Origin: JAIBJN01 sp963839745
GTDB lineage: Bacteria > Actinomycetota > Thermoleophilia > Gaiellales > Gaiellaceae
Direction of reading: 5' to 3'
DNA length: 64,000 bases
Assembly: GCA_963839745.1 (NCBI GenBank)
Contig: CAWIWC010000005.1
Span: 372,001-436,000, forward strand
This document shows positions 17,981 to 26,636 of this stretch, one piece after another. The notes beneath the pieces were generated by a model that searched no databases, was not told where the DNA came from, and worked only from the letters and a program-made list of their open reading frames with translations. How positions within the stretch are numbered: the stretch's first letter is position 1; every line of letters starts with the position of its first letter. Position numbers and translations under genes: made by a program.

Positions 17981-19819
17981 GTGCCCACGCGCCAGGACAT
18001 CCGCAACGTCGCCATCGTCGCCCACGTCGACCACGGGAAGACGACGCTCGTCGACGCGATGCTGTGGCAGTCCGGCTCCTTTCGGGAGAACCAGGACGTG
18101 GCCGAGCGCGTCCTCGACTCGATGGACCTCGAGCGGGAGAAGGGCATCACGATCCTGGCGAAGAACACGGCCGTTCGGCACGGCGGGGTGAAGATCAACA
18201 TCGTCGACACGCCGGGCCACGCGGACTTCGGAGGCGAGGTCGAGCGGGGCCTGACGATGGTGGACGGCGTCCTCCTGCTCGTCGACGCGAGCGAGGGGCC
18301 GCTGCCTCAGACCCGCTTCGTGCTTCGGAAGGCGCTCGAGGCCCGGCTTCCGGCGATCCTCGTCGTGAACAAGGTCGACCGGCCGGACGCGCGCGTCGCC
18401 GAGGTCGTCGACGAGGTCTACGCGCTCTTCCTCGACCTGGACGCCGACGAGAGTCAGATCGAGTTTCCGATCGTCTATGCCAACGCGAGGGCCGGCCAGG
18501 CCGGCCTCGAGCCGAGCTCACTCGCGTCGGATCTCGAGCCGCTCTTCGACACGCTCCTCGAGCACATCCCGGCTCCCTCCTACACGGAGGGCCACCCGCT
18601 CCAGGCGCACGTCACCAACCTCGACGCTTCCCCATACGTCGGGCGCCTCGCGCTCTGCCGCGTCCGCGAGGGCACGATCCGGCAGGGGCAGCAGGTCGCC
18701 TGGTGCCGCGCCGATGGGCGTTTCGAGCGAGCGAAGGTCACGGAGCTCTACGTCACCGAGGCGCTCGACCGGGTCGAAGCCGCCGAGGCCGGCGCCGGAG
18801 AGCTGATCGCCGTCGCGGGCCTCGCCGACGTGACCATCGGGGAGACCCTCGCCGATCCCGACGACCCGCGCCCGCTTCCCGTGATCGGGGTCGACGAGCC
18901 GAGCCTGGCGATGACCATCGGGATCAACACGTCTCCGCTCTCGGGCCAGGACGGAGACCGCCTGACGGCGAGCATGGTGAAGGCGCGGCTCGACCAGGAG
19001 CTCGTCGGCAACGTGTCGCTGCGGGTGCTGCCCACCGAGCGGCCGGATGCCTGGGAGGTGCAGGGCCGCGGCGAGCTCCAGCTCGCCGTGCTGGTCGAGC
19101 TGATGCGACGCGAGGGCTACGAGCTCACCGTGGGCAAGCCTCAGGTCGTGACCCGCGAGATCGACGGGAAGCTGCACGAGCCCGTCGAGCGCTTGGCCAT
19201 CGACGCGCCCGAGGACTACGTCGGCGTGATCACGCAGCTCCTCGCGCTTCGTAAGGGACGGCTGGAGCAGATGGTCAACCACGGCACCGGCTGGGTGCGC
19301 ATGGAGTACCTCGTGCCGGCGCGCGGGCTGATCGGCTTCCGCACCGAGTTCCTCACCGAGACGCGCGGCACGGGCATCCTCCACCACGTCTTCGACGGTT
19401 ACGAGCCGTGGCACGGCGACCTGCGGATGCGCCCCACCGGCAGCCTCGTGGCCGACCGCCGCGGCTCCGTGACGTCGTTCGCGCTGCTCAACCTGCAGGA
19501 GCGCGGGCAGCTTTTCGTCGGCCCCGGCGCCGAGGTCTACGAGGGGATGATCGTCGGCGAGAACGCGCGCGCCGAGGATCTCGACGTCAACCCCACGAAG
19601 GAGAAGAAGCTCACGAACATCCGCTCGTCCACCGCCGACGAGCTCGTGCGCCTGATTCCGCCGCGCCCGCTCTCGCTCGAGCAGGCGCTCGAGCTGATCC
19701 GCGACGACGAATCCGTCGAGGTGACGCCCAACCACGTCCGGCTCCGCAAGGTGGAGCTCTCCGCCCAGAAGCGCCAGACGGCCGCGTCGCGCAAGGCCCG
19801 GGGCCTCAGCGCGGTCTGA
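17981..19819 (+). CDS. typA: Ribosome-associated GTPase TypA/BipA
   Basis: The product is 612 residues from the GTG at 17981, the usual family length. The translational GTPase signatures are intact: P-loop AHVDHGKTT at about residues 14-22, the G2/G3 region with DTPGHADFGGEVER, and NKVD. EF-G-like domains III and V and the BipA C-terminal domain (RLIPPRPLSLEQALELI) follow. BipA acts on the 50S subunit in ribosome assembly and stress or cold adaptation. A 7-bp hairpin (17941-17960) sits 20 bases before the start and could affect translation. An upstream in-frame start at 17933 would add 16 residues that run through this hairpin and is less likely. Confidence 0.96.
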   Translation: MPTRQDIRNVAIVAHVDHGKTTLVDAMLWQSGSFRENQDVAERVLDSMDLEREKGITILAKNTAVRHGGVKINIVDTPGHADFGGEVERGLTMVDGVLLLVDASEGPLPQTRFVLRKALEARLPAILVVNKVDRPDARVAEVVDEVYALFLDLDADESQIEFPIVYANARAGQAGLEPSSLASDLEPLFDTLLEHIPAPSYTEGHPLQAHVTNLDASPYVGRLALCRVREGTIRQGQQVAWCRADGRFERAKVTELYVTEALDRVEAAEAGAGELIAVAGLADVTIGETLADPDDPRPLPVIGVDEPSLAMTIGINTSPLSGQDGDRLTASMVKARLDQELVGNVSLRVLPTERPDAWEVQGRGELQLAVLVELMRREGYELTVGKPQVVTREIDGKLHEPVERLAIDAPEDYVGVITQLLALRKGRLEQMVNHGTGWVRMEYLVPARGLIGFRTEFLTETRGTGILHHVFDGYEPWHGDLRMRPTGSLVADRRGSVTSFALLNLQERGQLFVGPGAEVYEGMIVGENARAEDLDVNPTKEKKLTNIRSSTADELVRLIPPRPLSLEQALELIRDDESVEVTPNHVRLRKVELSAQKRQTAASRKARGLSAV

Positions 19820-20152
19820 CTACTTGGCCTTGGGCGGCAAGGCTCGCGCGTAGCCCACCGCCCGGGTGACCCAGTCGCCGAGCGCGTCGCCTTCGAGCCC
19901 GGCCGGCGCCACGAAGACCATCCCGGTCATCGGCCTGCCGGTGAAGTCCATCTGCCGAACGTGCGGGCGATCGAGCGCAGAGTCGGCGCCCTCGGGGCCG
20001 AGCCTCAGCATCAGCTCGTCCTTCACGATCCCGCACGCCATGTTCCCGTGGAGCATGAACGCGAGCCCGCCGAACATCTTGCGCTCGCTCAGCCCGTCCT
20101 CCTCGGCGAGCACGCCACGCACACGGTCGGCCAGCGTTTCGTCGTAGGCCAT
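19820..20152 (-). CDS. TfoX N-terminal domain protein
   Basis: The 110-residue product starts at MAYDETLADRVRGVL and keeps the TfoX-N fold signatures: EKMFGGLAF-like SERKMFGGLAFMLHGNMACGI, LMLRLGPEG and MDFTGRPMTGMVFV. Such stand-alone domains are widespread; only the full-length gamma-proteobacterial TfoX has a known competence role, so function is not assigned. The stop is directly adjacent to that of convergent typA. It lies 7 bases after the kinase stop on the same strand and may be co-transcribed with that operon. Confidence 0.88.
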   Translation of the reverse strand: MAYDETLADRVRGVLAEEDGLSERKMFGGLAFMLHGNMACGIVKDELMLRLGPEGADSALDRPHVRQMDFTGRPMTGMVFVAPAGLEGDALGDWVTRAVGYARALPPKAK

Positions 20153-20159
20153 CTCGGAG

Positions 20160-21470
20160 TCATACCGTACGTCCTGACTCGCCGGGGAGCGCGAGCGTGA
20201 CCACCGCGCCCCCGTCCGGCTCGTTCGCAGCCTGGGCGCTGCCGCCGTGCGCCCGCGCGATCGCGTCGACGATGGCCAGGCCGAGCCCGGAGGCACCGTT
20301 GCCGCGAGCCTCGTCCTCGCGCGTGAAGCGCTCGAAGGCGACGGGCAGGACATCGTCGGCGAAGCCCGGGCCCTCGTCGGCGACCCGCAGGTCGACCTCC
20401 CCGTCGCGCGCCTCCGCTGCCAGCCGCACCGTTCCCTTGCCGTGGCGCAGCGCGTTGTCGACGAGGTTGCCGAGCGCCTGCTCGAGCCGCAGGCGGTCGC
20501 CCGGGAACGAGACGGGGTCGGCCTCCACCTCGAGCGCCCGGCCCTCCGCCGCGGCCCTGCTGTCGAAGCGGCGGGCGACCGCCTCGAGGAGCTCGCGCGC
20601 CGGCACCTCGGAGGTGCGCAGGCGAAGGCGTCCTTCGTCGAGGCGGGCGAGCACGAGCAGATCCTCCGCGAGCCGCGAGAGCCGGTCGACCTCGTCCCGG
20701 GCCGACCGCAGCGCTTCCTCGAGCTCGCCCGGCGTGCGCTTGTGGCGCAGAGCCAGCTCGAGCTCCGTCTGGAGCAGTGCGAGCGGTGTCCGGAGCTCGT
20801 GGCTCGCGTCGGCCACGAAGCGCCGCTCGCGGGCGAGGCTGTCCTGGAGCCGGCCGAGCATGGCGTTGAGCGTCTCGCCGAGCCGGCGGATCTCATCACG
20901 CGCGCGCGGGAGCGGGAGGCGCCGGCCGGCCGCGTCGCCGGAGATCTCGGCGGCTTCGCGGCGCATCTCCTCGACCGGCCTGAGGGCAGCGGTCGCGAGG
21001 AAATAGCCCGCAGCGGAAGCGAGGAGCAGGGCAAGTGGCCCGACGACGAGAAGCTGGGTGATGAGCTCGTCGAGCGCCTCGTCCCGGTCCTCGAGCGACG
21101 CACCGACGACGAGGGTGGGAGTGACGAGCAGGCGCATTGGCTCGCCGTCTACCTCACGCGTGAGGAAGAGCGAGCCGCCCTGCGCGCGCGCCGCCTCCTC
21201 CGGGGTGACCAGCGGAGCGCCGAGCCCCGGTGAAGAGGCGGTCGGCGAGCCGTCCGGACCGAGCCTCTGGGCGACGTTTTCCTCGTCGCCCGTACCGATG
21301 CCGCCGCCGTCTGCGAGCGCCTGCGCCCGCACCTCGAGGCTCTCGTCGAGCTGCTCGCTCAGCGCGTCGTCGAGCCGTACGTAGAGCAGCGCTCCGACCG
21401 CGCCCAGCACCACGGCCATCGCGAGCGCGAAGCCGAGCGTGAGGCGCAGGCGAAGCGGGAGGCGGCTCAC
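20160..21470 (-). CDS. Sensor histidine kinase of a PepSY-linked two-component system
   Basis: The 436-residue protein starts at a GTG that overlaps the response-regulator stop by 4 bases. It has helices at about residues 9-31 and 137-160 flanking a ~105-residue external domain, a HAMP segment, and the phosphorylated histidine at H224 (DASHELRTPL). The ATPase boxes are NLVDNALRHG, DEGPGF and GASGLGLAIV. Together with the response regulator and the divergent PepSY and lipoprotein genes it forms an envelope-sensing module. Confidence 0.93.
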   Translation of the reverse strand: MSRLPLRLRLTLGFALAMAVVLGAVGALLYVRLDDALSEQLDESLEVRAQALADGGGIGTGDEENVAQRLGPDGSPTASSPGLGAPLVTPEEAARAQGGSLFLTREVDGEPMRLLVTPTLVVGASLEDRDEALDELITQLLVVGPLALLLASAAGYFLATAALRPVEEMRREAAEISGDAAGRRLPLPRARDEIRRLGETLNAMLGRLQDSLARERRFVADASHELRTPLALLQTELELALRHKRTPGELEEALRSARDEVDRLSRLAEDLLVLARLDEGRLRLRTSEVPARELLEAVARRFDSRAAAEGRALEVEADPVSFPGDRLRLEQALGNLVDNALRHGKGTVRLAAEARDGEVDLRVADEGPGFADDVLPVAFERFTREDEARGNGASGLGLAIVDAIARAHGGSAQAANEPDGGAVVTLALPGESGRTV

Positions 21471-22141
21471 GACTCGTCCCGCAGGCGGTAGCCGACGCCG
21501 CGCACCGTCTCGATCGAAGCGCGCCCGAACGGCCGGTCCACCTTGTCGCGCAGGTAGCGGACGTAGACGTCGACGACGTTCGAGCGGTTCTCGTAGCCGT
21601 AGTCCCAGGCGTGCTCGAGCAGCTGGTAGCGGGAGAGCACGTCGCCGGGCCGGCGCATGAACGCTTCGAGGAGGGCGAACTCCTTCGCGGAGAGCTTCAC
21701 CTCGACCTCCCCCCGCCAGGCCCGGCGGGTGGCCGGGTCGAGGCGCAGGTCGCCGACCTCGAGCACCGCGGGCCGCTCGCCTGCGCCGCGCCGCACGAGC
21801 GCGCGCAGGCGCGCGAGCAGCTCCGCGAAGGAGAACGGCTTCGGGAGGTAGTCGTCGGCTCCGGCGTCGAGGCCCGCCACCCGGTCGTCGACCCCGTCGC
21901 GCGCGGTGAGCATGAGGACCGGCGCCCAGACGCCGCCGTCGCGGAGGCGCCGGCAGACCTCGATGCCGTCGAGCCCGGGGAGCATGAGGTCGAGCACGAC
22001 CGCGTCGTACTCGGTCGCGCGCGCCATCCAGAGCGCGTCGTCTCCCGTGCGCGCGAGGTCGACGGCGTGCCCTTCCTCGTGGAGCCCGCGGCGAAGGAGG
22101 CTCGCCATCTTCAGCTCGTCCTCGACGACCAGGATCCGCAT
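21467..22141 (-). CDS. OmpR-family response regulator
   Basis: The 224-residue protein is counted from the ATG at 22141 (MRILVVEDELKMA). The GTG at 22153 would add four residues. Receiver phospho-acceptor is D51 (AVVLDLMLPGLDG). The winged-helix effector runs from LSAKEFALLEAFM to ETVRGVGYRL. It is transcribed away from the PepSY gene, and the repeats at 22166-22204 between them are the likely binding sites for this regulator. Confidence 0.95.
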   Translation of the reverse strand: MRILVVEDELKMASLLRRGLHEEGHAVDLARTGDDALWMARATEYDAVVLDLMLPGLDGIEVCRRLRDGGVWAPVLMLTARDGVDDRVAGLDAGADDYLPKPFSFAELLARLRALVRRGAGERPAVLEVGDLRLDPATRRAWRGEVEVKLSAKEFALLEAFMRRPGDVLSRYQLLEHAWDYGYENRSNVVDVYVRYLRDKVDRPFGRASIETVRGVGYRLRDES

Positions 22142-22165
22142 CGTCGCCCACATTGTCCCTCTGAA

Positions 22166-22204
22166 GATGAGAGCGGGATGAGAGGCCGTCTCACGGCCGT
22201 CTCA
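22166..22204. promoter_or_regulatory. Array of phased repeats, likely response-regulator operator
   Basis: GATGAGA occurs at 22166-22172 and 22177-22183, exactly 11 bases apart. GGCCGTCTCA occurs at 22184-22193 and 22195-22204, again 11 bases apart. TCTCATC at the right edge is the complement of GATGAGA, so the array also forms a hairpin-like inverted repeat. Direct repeats with one-helical-turn phasing are typical of OmpR-family binding sites. The array lies in the 109-base gap between the divergent response regulator and PepSY genes, so autoregulation and control of both directions are inferred. Confidence 0.7.
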
Positions 22205-22250
22205 TCCGGGCTTCCTACGGTGACCTTCGAAGACCGACAAGGAGGTTCGC

Positions 22251-22583
22251 ATGACCCGCAAGCTCGCCCTGATCGCAGCCGTCGTCCTCGTCGTCGGCGC
22301 GATCTCGGCCGGAATCGCCATCGCCGCCGGCGCGGGCGGCGAGGAAGCGCCGCTCACCGGTTCCGCGCTCGAGCGCGCGACCGACGCTGCGCTCGCCCAC
22401 ACGGGCGGCGGGACGGTCACCGAGACCGAGGTTGGCGACGACGGAGCCGCCTACAGCGTCGAGATCCGGCTCGCGAACGGCAGTCAAGTCGAGGTGAACC
22501 TGGACGAGAACTTCGAGGTCATCGGCGACGAGCCTGATGACGACGGCGCCGGCGACGACGAAGGCCCCGGGGACGACGACTGA
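22251..22583 (+). CDS. PepSY-domain protein with acidic tail
   Basis: A strong AAGGAGG precedes the ATG. The 110-residue product has a signal peptide or anchor (LALIAAVVLVVGAISAGIAIAAG) and a single PepSY-like domain (LERATDAALAHTGGGTVTETEV, YSVEIRLANGSQVEVNLDENFEVIG). It ends in an acidic tail of Asp, Gly and Glu. PepSY domains are often found beside histidine kinases and are thought to inhibit proteases or sense envelope state. The kinase pair is divergent from it across a shared operator, and the lipoprotein gene begins 1 base after its stop. Confidence 0.85.
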   Translation: MTRKLALIAAVVLVVGAISAGIAIAAGAGGEEAPLTGSALERATDAALAHTGGGTVTETEVGDDGAAYSVEIRLANGSQVEVNLDENFEVIGDEPDDDGAGDDEGPGDDD

Positions 22584-22584
22584 C

Positions 22585-23358
22585 ATGCGCGCGCCGCTCC
22601 GCTGCCTCGCCGCGCTTCCGTTCCTCGTCGTCGCCGCGTGCGGCGGCGGGGAGTCGGCCGAGCCCGGTCCCACCGCATCATCGACCACGCCTGCGGAAGC
22701 GGCGGCCCTCCCGCCGCTTCCGCAGAAGGACGAGCCGTTCGAGCTCGATCCGGCCAACTTCGTGGACACGATCGACAACCCCTACTGGCCGATGACTCCC
22801 GGGTCGCGGTGGGTGTACCGGGAGACGGACGCGGACGGGACCGTGCAGCGGGTAGTCGTCACCGTGACCGATCGGACGAAGACGATCGAGGGCATCAGGG
22901 CCACGGTCGTGCGCGACACGGTGAGCGAGGACGGCGAGGTCGTCGAGGACACCTTCGACTGGTTCGCCCAGGACAAGTGGGGGAACGTCTGGTACCTCGG
23001 CGAGGCGACGAAGGAGTACGACGGCGCCGAGGTCAGCACGGCCGGTTCGTGGGAGGCGGGGGTCGACGGTGCCCTCGCGGGCGTCGTCGTGCCGGCCGAC
23101 CCCGAGCCCGGGCTCGCCTACAGGCAGGAGTACTACGCCGGCGAAGCGGAGGACGAAGCCGTGGTCCTCAGCGTGGACGAGCAGGCCGAGGTGCCCCAGG
23201 GCTCCTACGAAGGCGTGCTCATGACGAAGGATCTGAACCCGCTCGAGCCCGACCTGCTCGAGCACAAGTTCTACGCGAAGGGCGTCGGCCCGGTCCTGGC
23301 GATCACGGTGTCTGGCGGCGCGAGCCGCGAGGAGCTCGTGAGCTTCGTCAGCGGGTGA
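22585..23358 (+). CDS. Lipoprotein of unknown function, partner of the PepSY protein
   Basis: The ATG at 22585 gives a lipoprotein signal (LAALPFLVVAACGGG) and a 257-residue product. The mature part begins with FVDTIDNPYWPMTPGSRWVY and continues as a beta-rich domain with repeated YxxE/D pairs (TFDWFAQDKWGNVWYLGE, YRQEYYAGEAEDEAVV, LEHKFYAKGVGPVL). I recognise it as a conserved secreted hypothetical type but cannot name a function. It is directly downstream of the PepSY gene, so both are probably outputs or sensors of the adjacent two-component system. Confidence 0.8.
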   Translation: MRAPLRCLAALPFLVVAACGGGESAEPGPTASSTTPAEAAALPPLPQKDEPFELDPANFVDTIDNPYWPMTPGSRWVYRETDADGTVQRVVVTVTDRTKTIEGIRATVVRDTVSEDGEVVEDTFDWFAQDKWGNVWYLGEATKEYDGAEVSTAGSWEAGVDGALAGVVVPADPEPGLAYRQEYYAGEAEDEAVVLSVDEQAEVPQGSYEGVLMTKDLNPLEPDLLEHKFYAKGVGPVLAITVSGGASREELVSFVSG

Positions 23359-24121
23359 CGGCGCTGCGGTAACGCCAGACCGAGAGCGCGCCGAAGACGG
23401 CGATGATCCCGAAGCACCAGGCGACCGCGAGCCAGACGTCGTTGCCCGCGGGCGTGTCGATGAAGAGCGCCCGCGCGGCGTCGACCATCGTCGTGAACGG
23501 GTTGTGTTCCGCGATGGGCTGGAGCCAGTCCGGCATCGTGTCCACCGGGACGAACGCGGACGACACGAACGTGACCGGGAAGAGGATGGTGAACCCGAAC
23601 GCGTTCGCGGCCTCCGGAGACGACGCGGTCAGCCCGATGAAGGCGAACACCCAGGAGAACGCGTAGCCGATCAGGAGCATGAGGAGGATCCCCGCAACGA
23701 TCTCTGGGACGCCCGTGGCGAAGCGGAAGCCCACGATGATGCCGACGGCGAACATGACGACCAGCTGGATGATGTTCGTGCCGACGTCGGCGAGGATCCG
23801 TCCCGTCAGCACCGCCGGGGCCCACATGGGCAGCGAGCGGAAGCGGTCGATGAGCCCTTTCTTCAGGTCCTCCGCCAGGCCGAGCGCGGTGACGAAGCCG
23901 CCGAAGACCATCGACTGGACGATGATCCCCGGCATCAGGAAGTCGACGTAGTCGAGCCCCGGCGTCTCGATCGCGCCCCCGAAGACGTAGACGAACAGGA
24001 GCACGAACATGACCGGCTGGATGGTGAAGCCGACCAGCAGGTCGGGCTGGCGCCGGATCCGCAGGATGCTCCGCTTCGCCAGGATGGCCGTGTCGGACAA
24101 GGCGTAGGCGAACCCCGTCAC
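23348..24121 (-). CDS. ABC-2 type exporter permease (DrrB-like)
   Basis: The 257-residue membrane protein has six predicted helices and the ABC-2 signature around GLTASSPEAANAFGFTILFPVTFVSSAFVPVDTMPDWLQP. The N-terminal RSILRIRRQPDLLVGFTIQPVMFVLLFVYVFG matches daunorubicin-exporter type permeases. Its GTG overlaps the ATPase stop by 4 bases. The cargo is unknown; drug or lipid export is the family norm. Its 3' end overlaps the convergent lipoprotein gene by 11 bases. Confidence 0.92.
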   Translation of the reverse strand: MTGFAYALSDTAILAKRSILRIRRQPDLLVGFTIQPVMFVLLFVYVFGGAIETPGLDYVDFLMPGIIVQSMVFGGFVTALGLAEDLKKGLIDRFRSLPMWAPAVLTGRILADVGTNIIQLVVMFAVGIIVGFRFATGVPEIVAGILLMLLIGYAFSWVFAFIGLTASSPEAANAFGFTILFPVTFVSSAFVPVDTMPDWLQPIAEHNPFTTMVDAARALFIDTPAGNDVWLAVAWCFGIIAVFGALSVWRYRSAVTR

Positions 24122-25122
24122 CGGCTCGCCACCTCGGCTGCCGGCTGCTCCTCGGCCTCGGCCTCGGCCTCGACCTCAGCGGCGTGCCCGGTCAGCTTGA
24201 GGAAGACGTCGTCGAGGGTGGGGCGGCGCACGGCGATGTCGTCGATGCCGACGCCCGCCTCGTCGAGCCGCCTGACGGCGTCCGCGATCGCCCCCTGGCG
24301 CGAGCGGAGGGGAACGCTCAGAAGCCCGTCGACGCAGGCGGGCTCCTCCTCGGAGATCGGCCTGAGCGCCGAGATCGCCTGGTCGCGGGTACCGCCGTCG
24401 CCGAGCTGGATTTCCAGGCGCTCGCCGCCGACCTGCTCTTTGAGCTCGTCCGAAGTGCCCTCGGCGATCACGACGCCGTGATCGACGACCGCGATCTGGT
24501 CGGCGAGGCGGTCGGCCTCGTCCAGGTACTGCGTCGTGAGGAGCACGGTCGTGCCCTGCCCGACGAGGGCTTCGATCGCTTCCCAGAGTGCGATGCGGCT
24601 CGGCAGGTCGAGGCCGGTGGTCGGCTCGTCGAGGAAGAGGATCGGCGGCCGCGCGACGAGCGCAGCGGCGAGGTCGAGGCGGCGTCGCATGCCCCCCGAG
24701 TACGTGCGCACGAGGCGCTCGCTCGCATCCTCGAGGCCGAAGTCGACCAGGAGCTCTCGCGAACGCTCGCGCGAGGCGTGGCGACCCATGTGGTAAAGGC
24801 GTCCGACGAGCTCGAGGTTCTCGAAGCCGTTCAGGTTCTCGTCCACGGCCGCGTACTGCCCGGCGAGGCCGATGCTCTTGCGCACCTCGCCCGGCCGGTC
24901 GCGGACGTCGAATCCTGCGACGCGCGCCGTGCCGGCGTCCGGCAGGAGCAGCGTCGTCAGGATGCGGACGGCCGTCGTCTTGCCGGCGCCGTTCGGACCG
25001 AGGAGGCCGAAGACGCTACCGGTCTCCGCCTCGAGGTCGACCCCGCATAGCGCCTTCACGTCGCCGTAGCTCTTTGCGAGCCCCTGCGTCTCGACTGCGG
25101 CTTCCCCCCGCACGTCCGTCAC
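24118..25122 (-). CDS. ABC exporter ATPase (DrrA-like)
   Basis: The 334-residue ATPase has Walker A GPNGAGKTT, Q-loop (GLAGQYAAVDENLNGFENL), signature YSGGMRRRLDLA, Walker B ILFLDEPTTGLD and the H-loop region (reads TTQYLDEA, where Gln replaces the usual His context as in DrrA proteins). The C-terminal extension ends in VRRPTLDDVFLKLTGH, a DrrA hallmark, followed by an acidic Ala/Glu tail. It powers the DrrB-like permease encoded immediately downstream. It starts 25 bases after the peptidoglycan hydrolase stop and could share its transcript. Confidence 0.93.
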   Translation of the reverse strand: MTDVRGEAAVETQGLAKSYGDVKALCGVDLEAETGSVFGLLGPNGAGKTTAVRILTTLLLPDAGTARVAGFDVRDRPGEVRKSIGLAGQYAAVDENLNGFENLELVGRLYHMGRHASRERSRELLVDFGLEDASERLVRTYSGGMRRRLDLAAALVARPPILFLDEPTTGLDLPSRIALWEAIEALVGQGTTVLLTTQYLDEADRLADQIAVVDHGVVIAEGTSDELKEQVGGERLEIQLGDGGTRDQAISALRPISEEEPACVDGLLSVPLRSRQGAIADAVRRLDEAGVGIDDIAVRRPTLDDVFLKLTGHAAEVEAEAEAEEQPAAEVASR

Positions 25123-25147
25123 GCTACCGAACCTGCGGTAGGTGATG

Positions 25148-26590
25148 TCAGAGCGGACGGATCTCGTTCGCGATCCGGACGATCTTGCCCGCGTACTTCG
25201 GGTCCATCGCCCAGCTGCCGGCCAGTCCTGCGAGCGTGGGCGCGCGGCCCCGCCGGTCGTCGGGCAGCGCGCGGACCTTCAGGGCCTCCTGGATGAGCGC
25301 GCGCTGGGCGGCGGTCTCGGAGCCCTTCGGAAGCGCGTACGCGAGGAGCCGCCCCACGTGGGCGCGGCAGGCCTTGTCCCATGTGGTGAAGGTGTTGCCC
25401 TTGCCTTCCTCGCCCGTCACGCCGATGCCGGCCGGGTTGCGGCGCGGTACCTGCGACCAGAACGAGGTGAGGTTGCCCGTCTCGAGCACCATCTGGCTGA
25501 CGACGAGCAGTGGGTCGAGGCCGACCGACGTGGCGGTGGCCACGTAGCGCTTGACGATCCCGCGCACGTTCGCGTCGGTGTAGCCGCCGTGGTCGCGGGA
25601 GAGCATGAAGGCCTCGAGCTCCTCCTTCGTCGCGCGCGGCTCGGCCAGGAGCTCGGACTTCTGGGTGATCCGCGTCCGCTTCTGCGGCTCCGGTGCGGGC
25701 TTGGGCCCCGGCTTGGGGTTGGGCTTCGGCTTCGGCTCGGGGGCCTTGCCGGAGAAGATCTGCTCGAGGCGCTTCAGCCCGTCCTTCCAGGAGTCCGGGA
25801 TCTCCGCGGGGACACCGCGTGGGCGCTCGCTCTTCTTCGCGCCGCTCTTGCGCCACTGCACCCAGTCGAGGAAGGAGTCGCGCGGCCCGATCTGGTTGAC
25901 CATCCGGTCGATGCGGGCCGCGGCCTCCCAGCCGGTCTGGGGCACGGGTTTCGGCACCGAGCGCGGACGCGCCTTCGCCTTCCCGCGGTCGCCGAGCCGC
26001 CATTGGACGAAGTCGATCAGCCAGTCGGGCGTCTCGTCCTTCAGTGCGACGGCCGCGTCCTTTCGCTTTCCCTTCCAGGGCGATGGCTTGAGGTCGACCC
26101 ACTTGAGGAGGTCCGGCCCAGGGCACTCGGACTTCGTGAAGAAGTGGTGCGGCTTGACAAGAGGGCCGGCGCCCTTCGCCTGCCAGGCCCGGATCACATC
26201 GGCGATGAGCGCGCGGATCTCGTCCGACGGCGGCGGGTCGCCCTCGCCGGCCATGTAGACGACGGCGGCGAAGTCGCGGTTCGACTGGGAGTCGCCGTTT
26301 GCGCCGGTCTGCACGCCGAAGCCGCGCAGCGTGAATGCGTGCCCGTGCGGGCAGACCGCGTGGTTGTAGGCGATGTCGTTGCCGCCTTCCGGCACGCCCA
26401 GGCCTTTCGGCCCCATGTGCGTGTTCTGCACGCTGCGCAGAAGCGCCGCGCAGCCGTCGTGGCTCTTCGCCGCGCGCGGCTTGCCGAACCAGTGGACCGC
26501 GACCCCGGCGAGCGCCGACGGGGAGAGCTTCGTCACCGCCTTGGGCGGCTTCGCTCCCCACTGGTTCCGGCTCACGAACTTGACGGCCAC
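25148..26590 (-). CDS. Two-domain peptidoglycan hydrolase (amidase/PGRP plus glucosaminidase-like)
   Basis: The N-terminal domain opens with VKFVSRNQWGAKPP and shows the PGRP/amidase_2 pattern (VAVHWFGK, NHAVCPHGHAFTLRGFGVQTGAN, HHFF). A middle region has two similar short repeats, each with DW(L/V)xFVQWR or DSFLDWVQWRKSG. A Pro/Lys linker (PKPKPNPKPGPKP) leads to a C-terminal GH73-like lysozyme domain (LDPLLVVSQMVLETGNLTSFWS). The predicted activities are amide cleavage between MurNAc and the stem peptide, and glycan cleavage. I chose the GTG at 26590, 13 bases after AGGAGG; 26617 is an alternative. There is no signal peptide, so export would be non-canonical, or the gene derives from a phage endolysin. 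Confidence 0.82.
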   Translation of the reverse strand: MAVKFVSRNQWGAKPPKAVTKLSPSALAGVAVHWFGKPRAAKSHDGCAALLRSVQNTHMGPKGLGVPEGGNDIAYNHAVCPHGHAFTLRGFGVQTGANGDSQSNRDFAAVVYMAGEGDPPPSDEIRALIADVIRAWQAKGAGPLVKPHHFFTKSECPGPDLLKWVDLKPSPWKGKRKDAAVALKDETPDWLIDFVQWRLGDRGKAKARPRSVPKPVPQTGWEAAARIDRMVNQIGPRDSFLDWVQWRKSGAKKSERPRGVPAEIPDSWKDGLKRLEQIFSGKAPEPKPKPNPKPGPKPAPEPQKRTRITQKSELLAEPRATKEELEAFMLSRDHGGYTDANVRGIVKRYVATATSVGLDPLLVVSQMVLETGNLTSFWSQVPRRNPAGIGVTGEEGKGNTFTTWDKACRAHVGRLLAYALPKGSETAAQRALIQEALKVRALPDDRRGRAPTLAGLAGSWAMDPKYAGKIVRIANEIRPL

Positions 26591-26636
26591 AGGCCACGAG
26601 CATCCTCCTCGCGGCACCTACAGTCAAGGACCTCAC

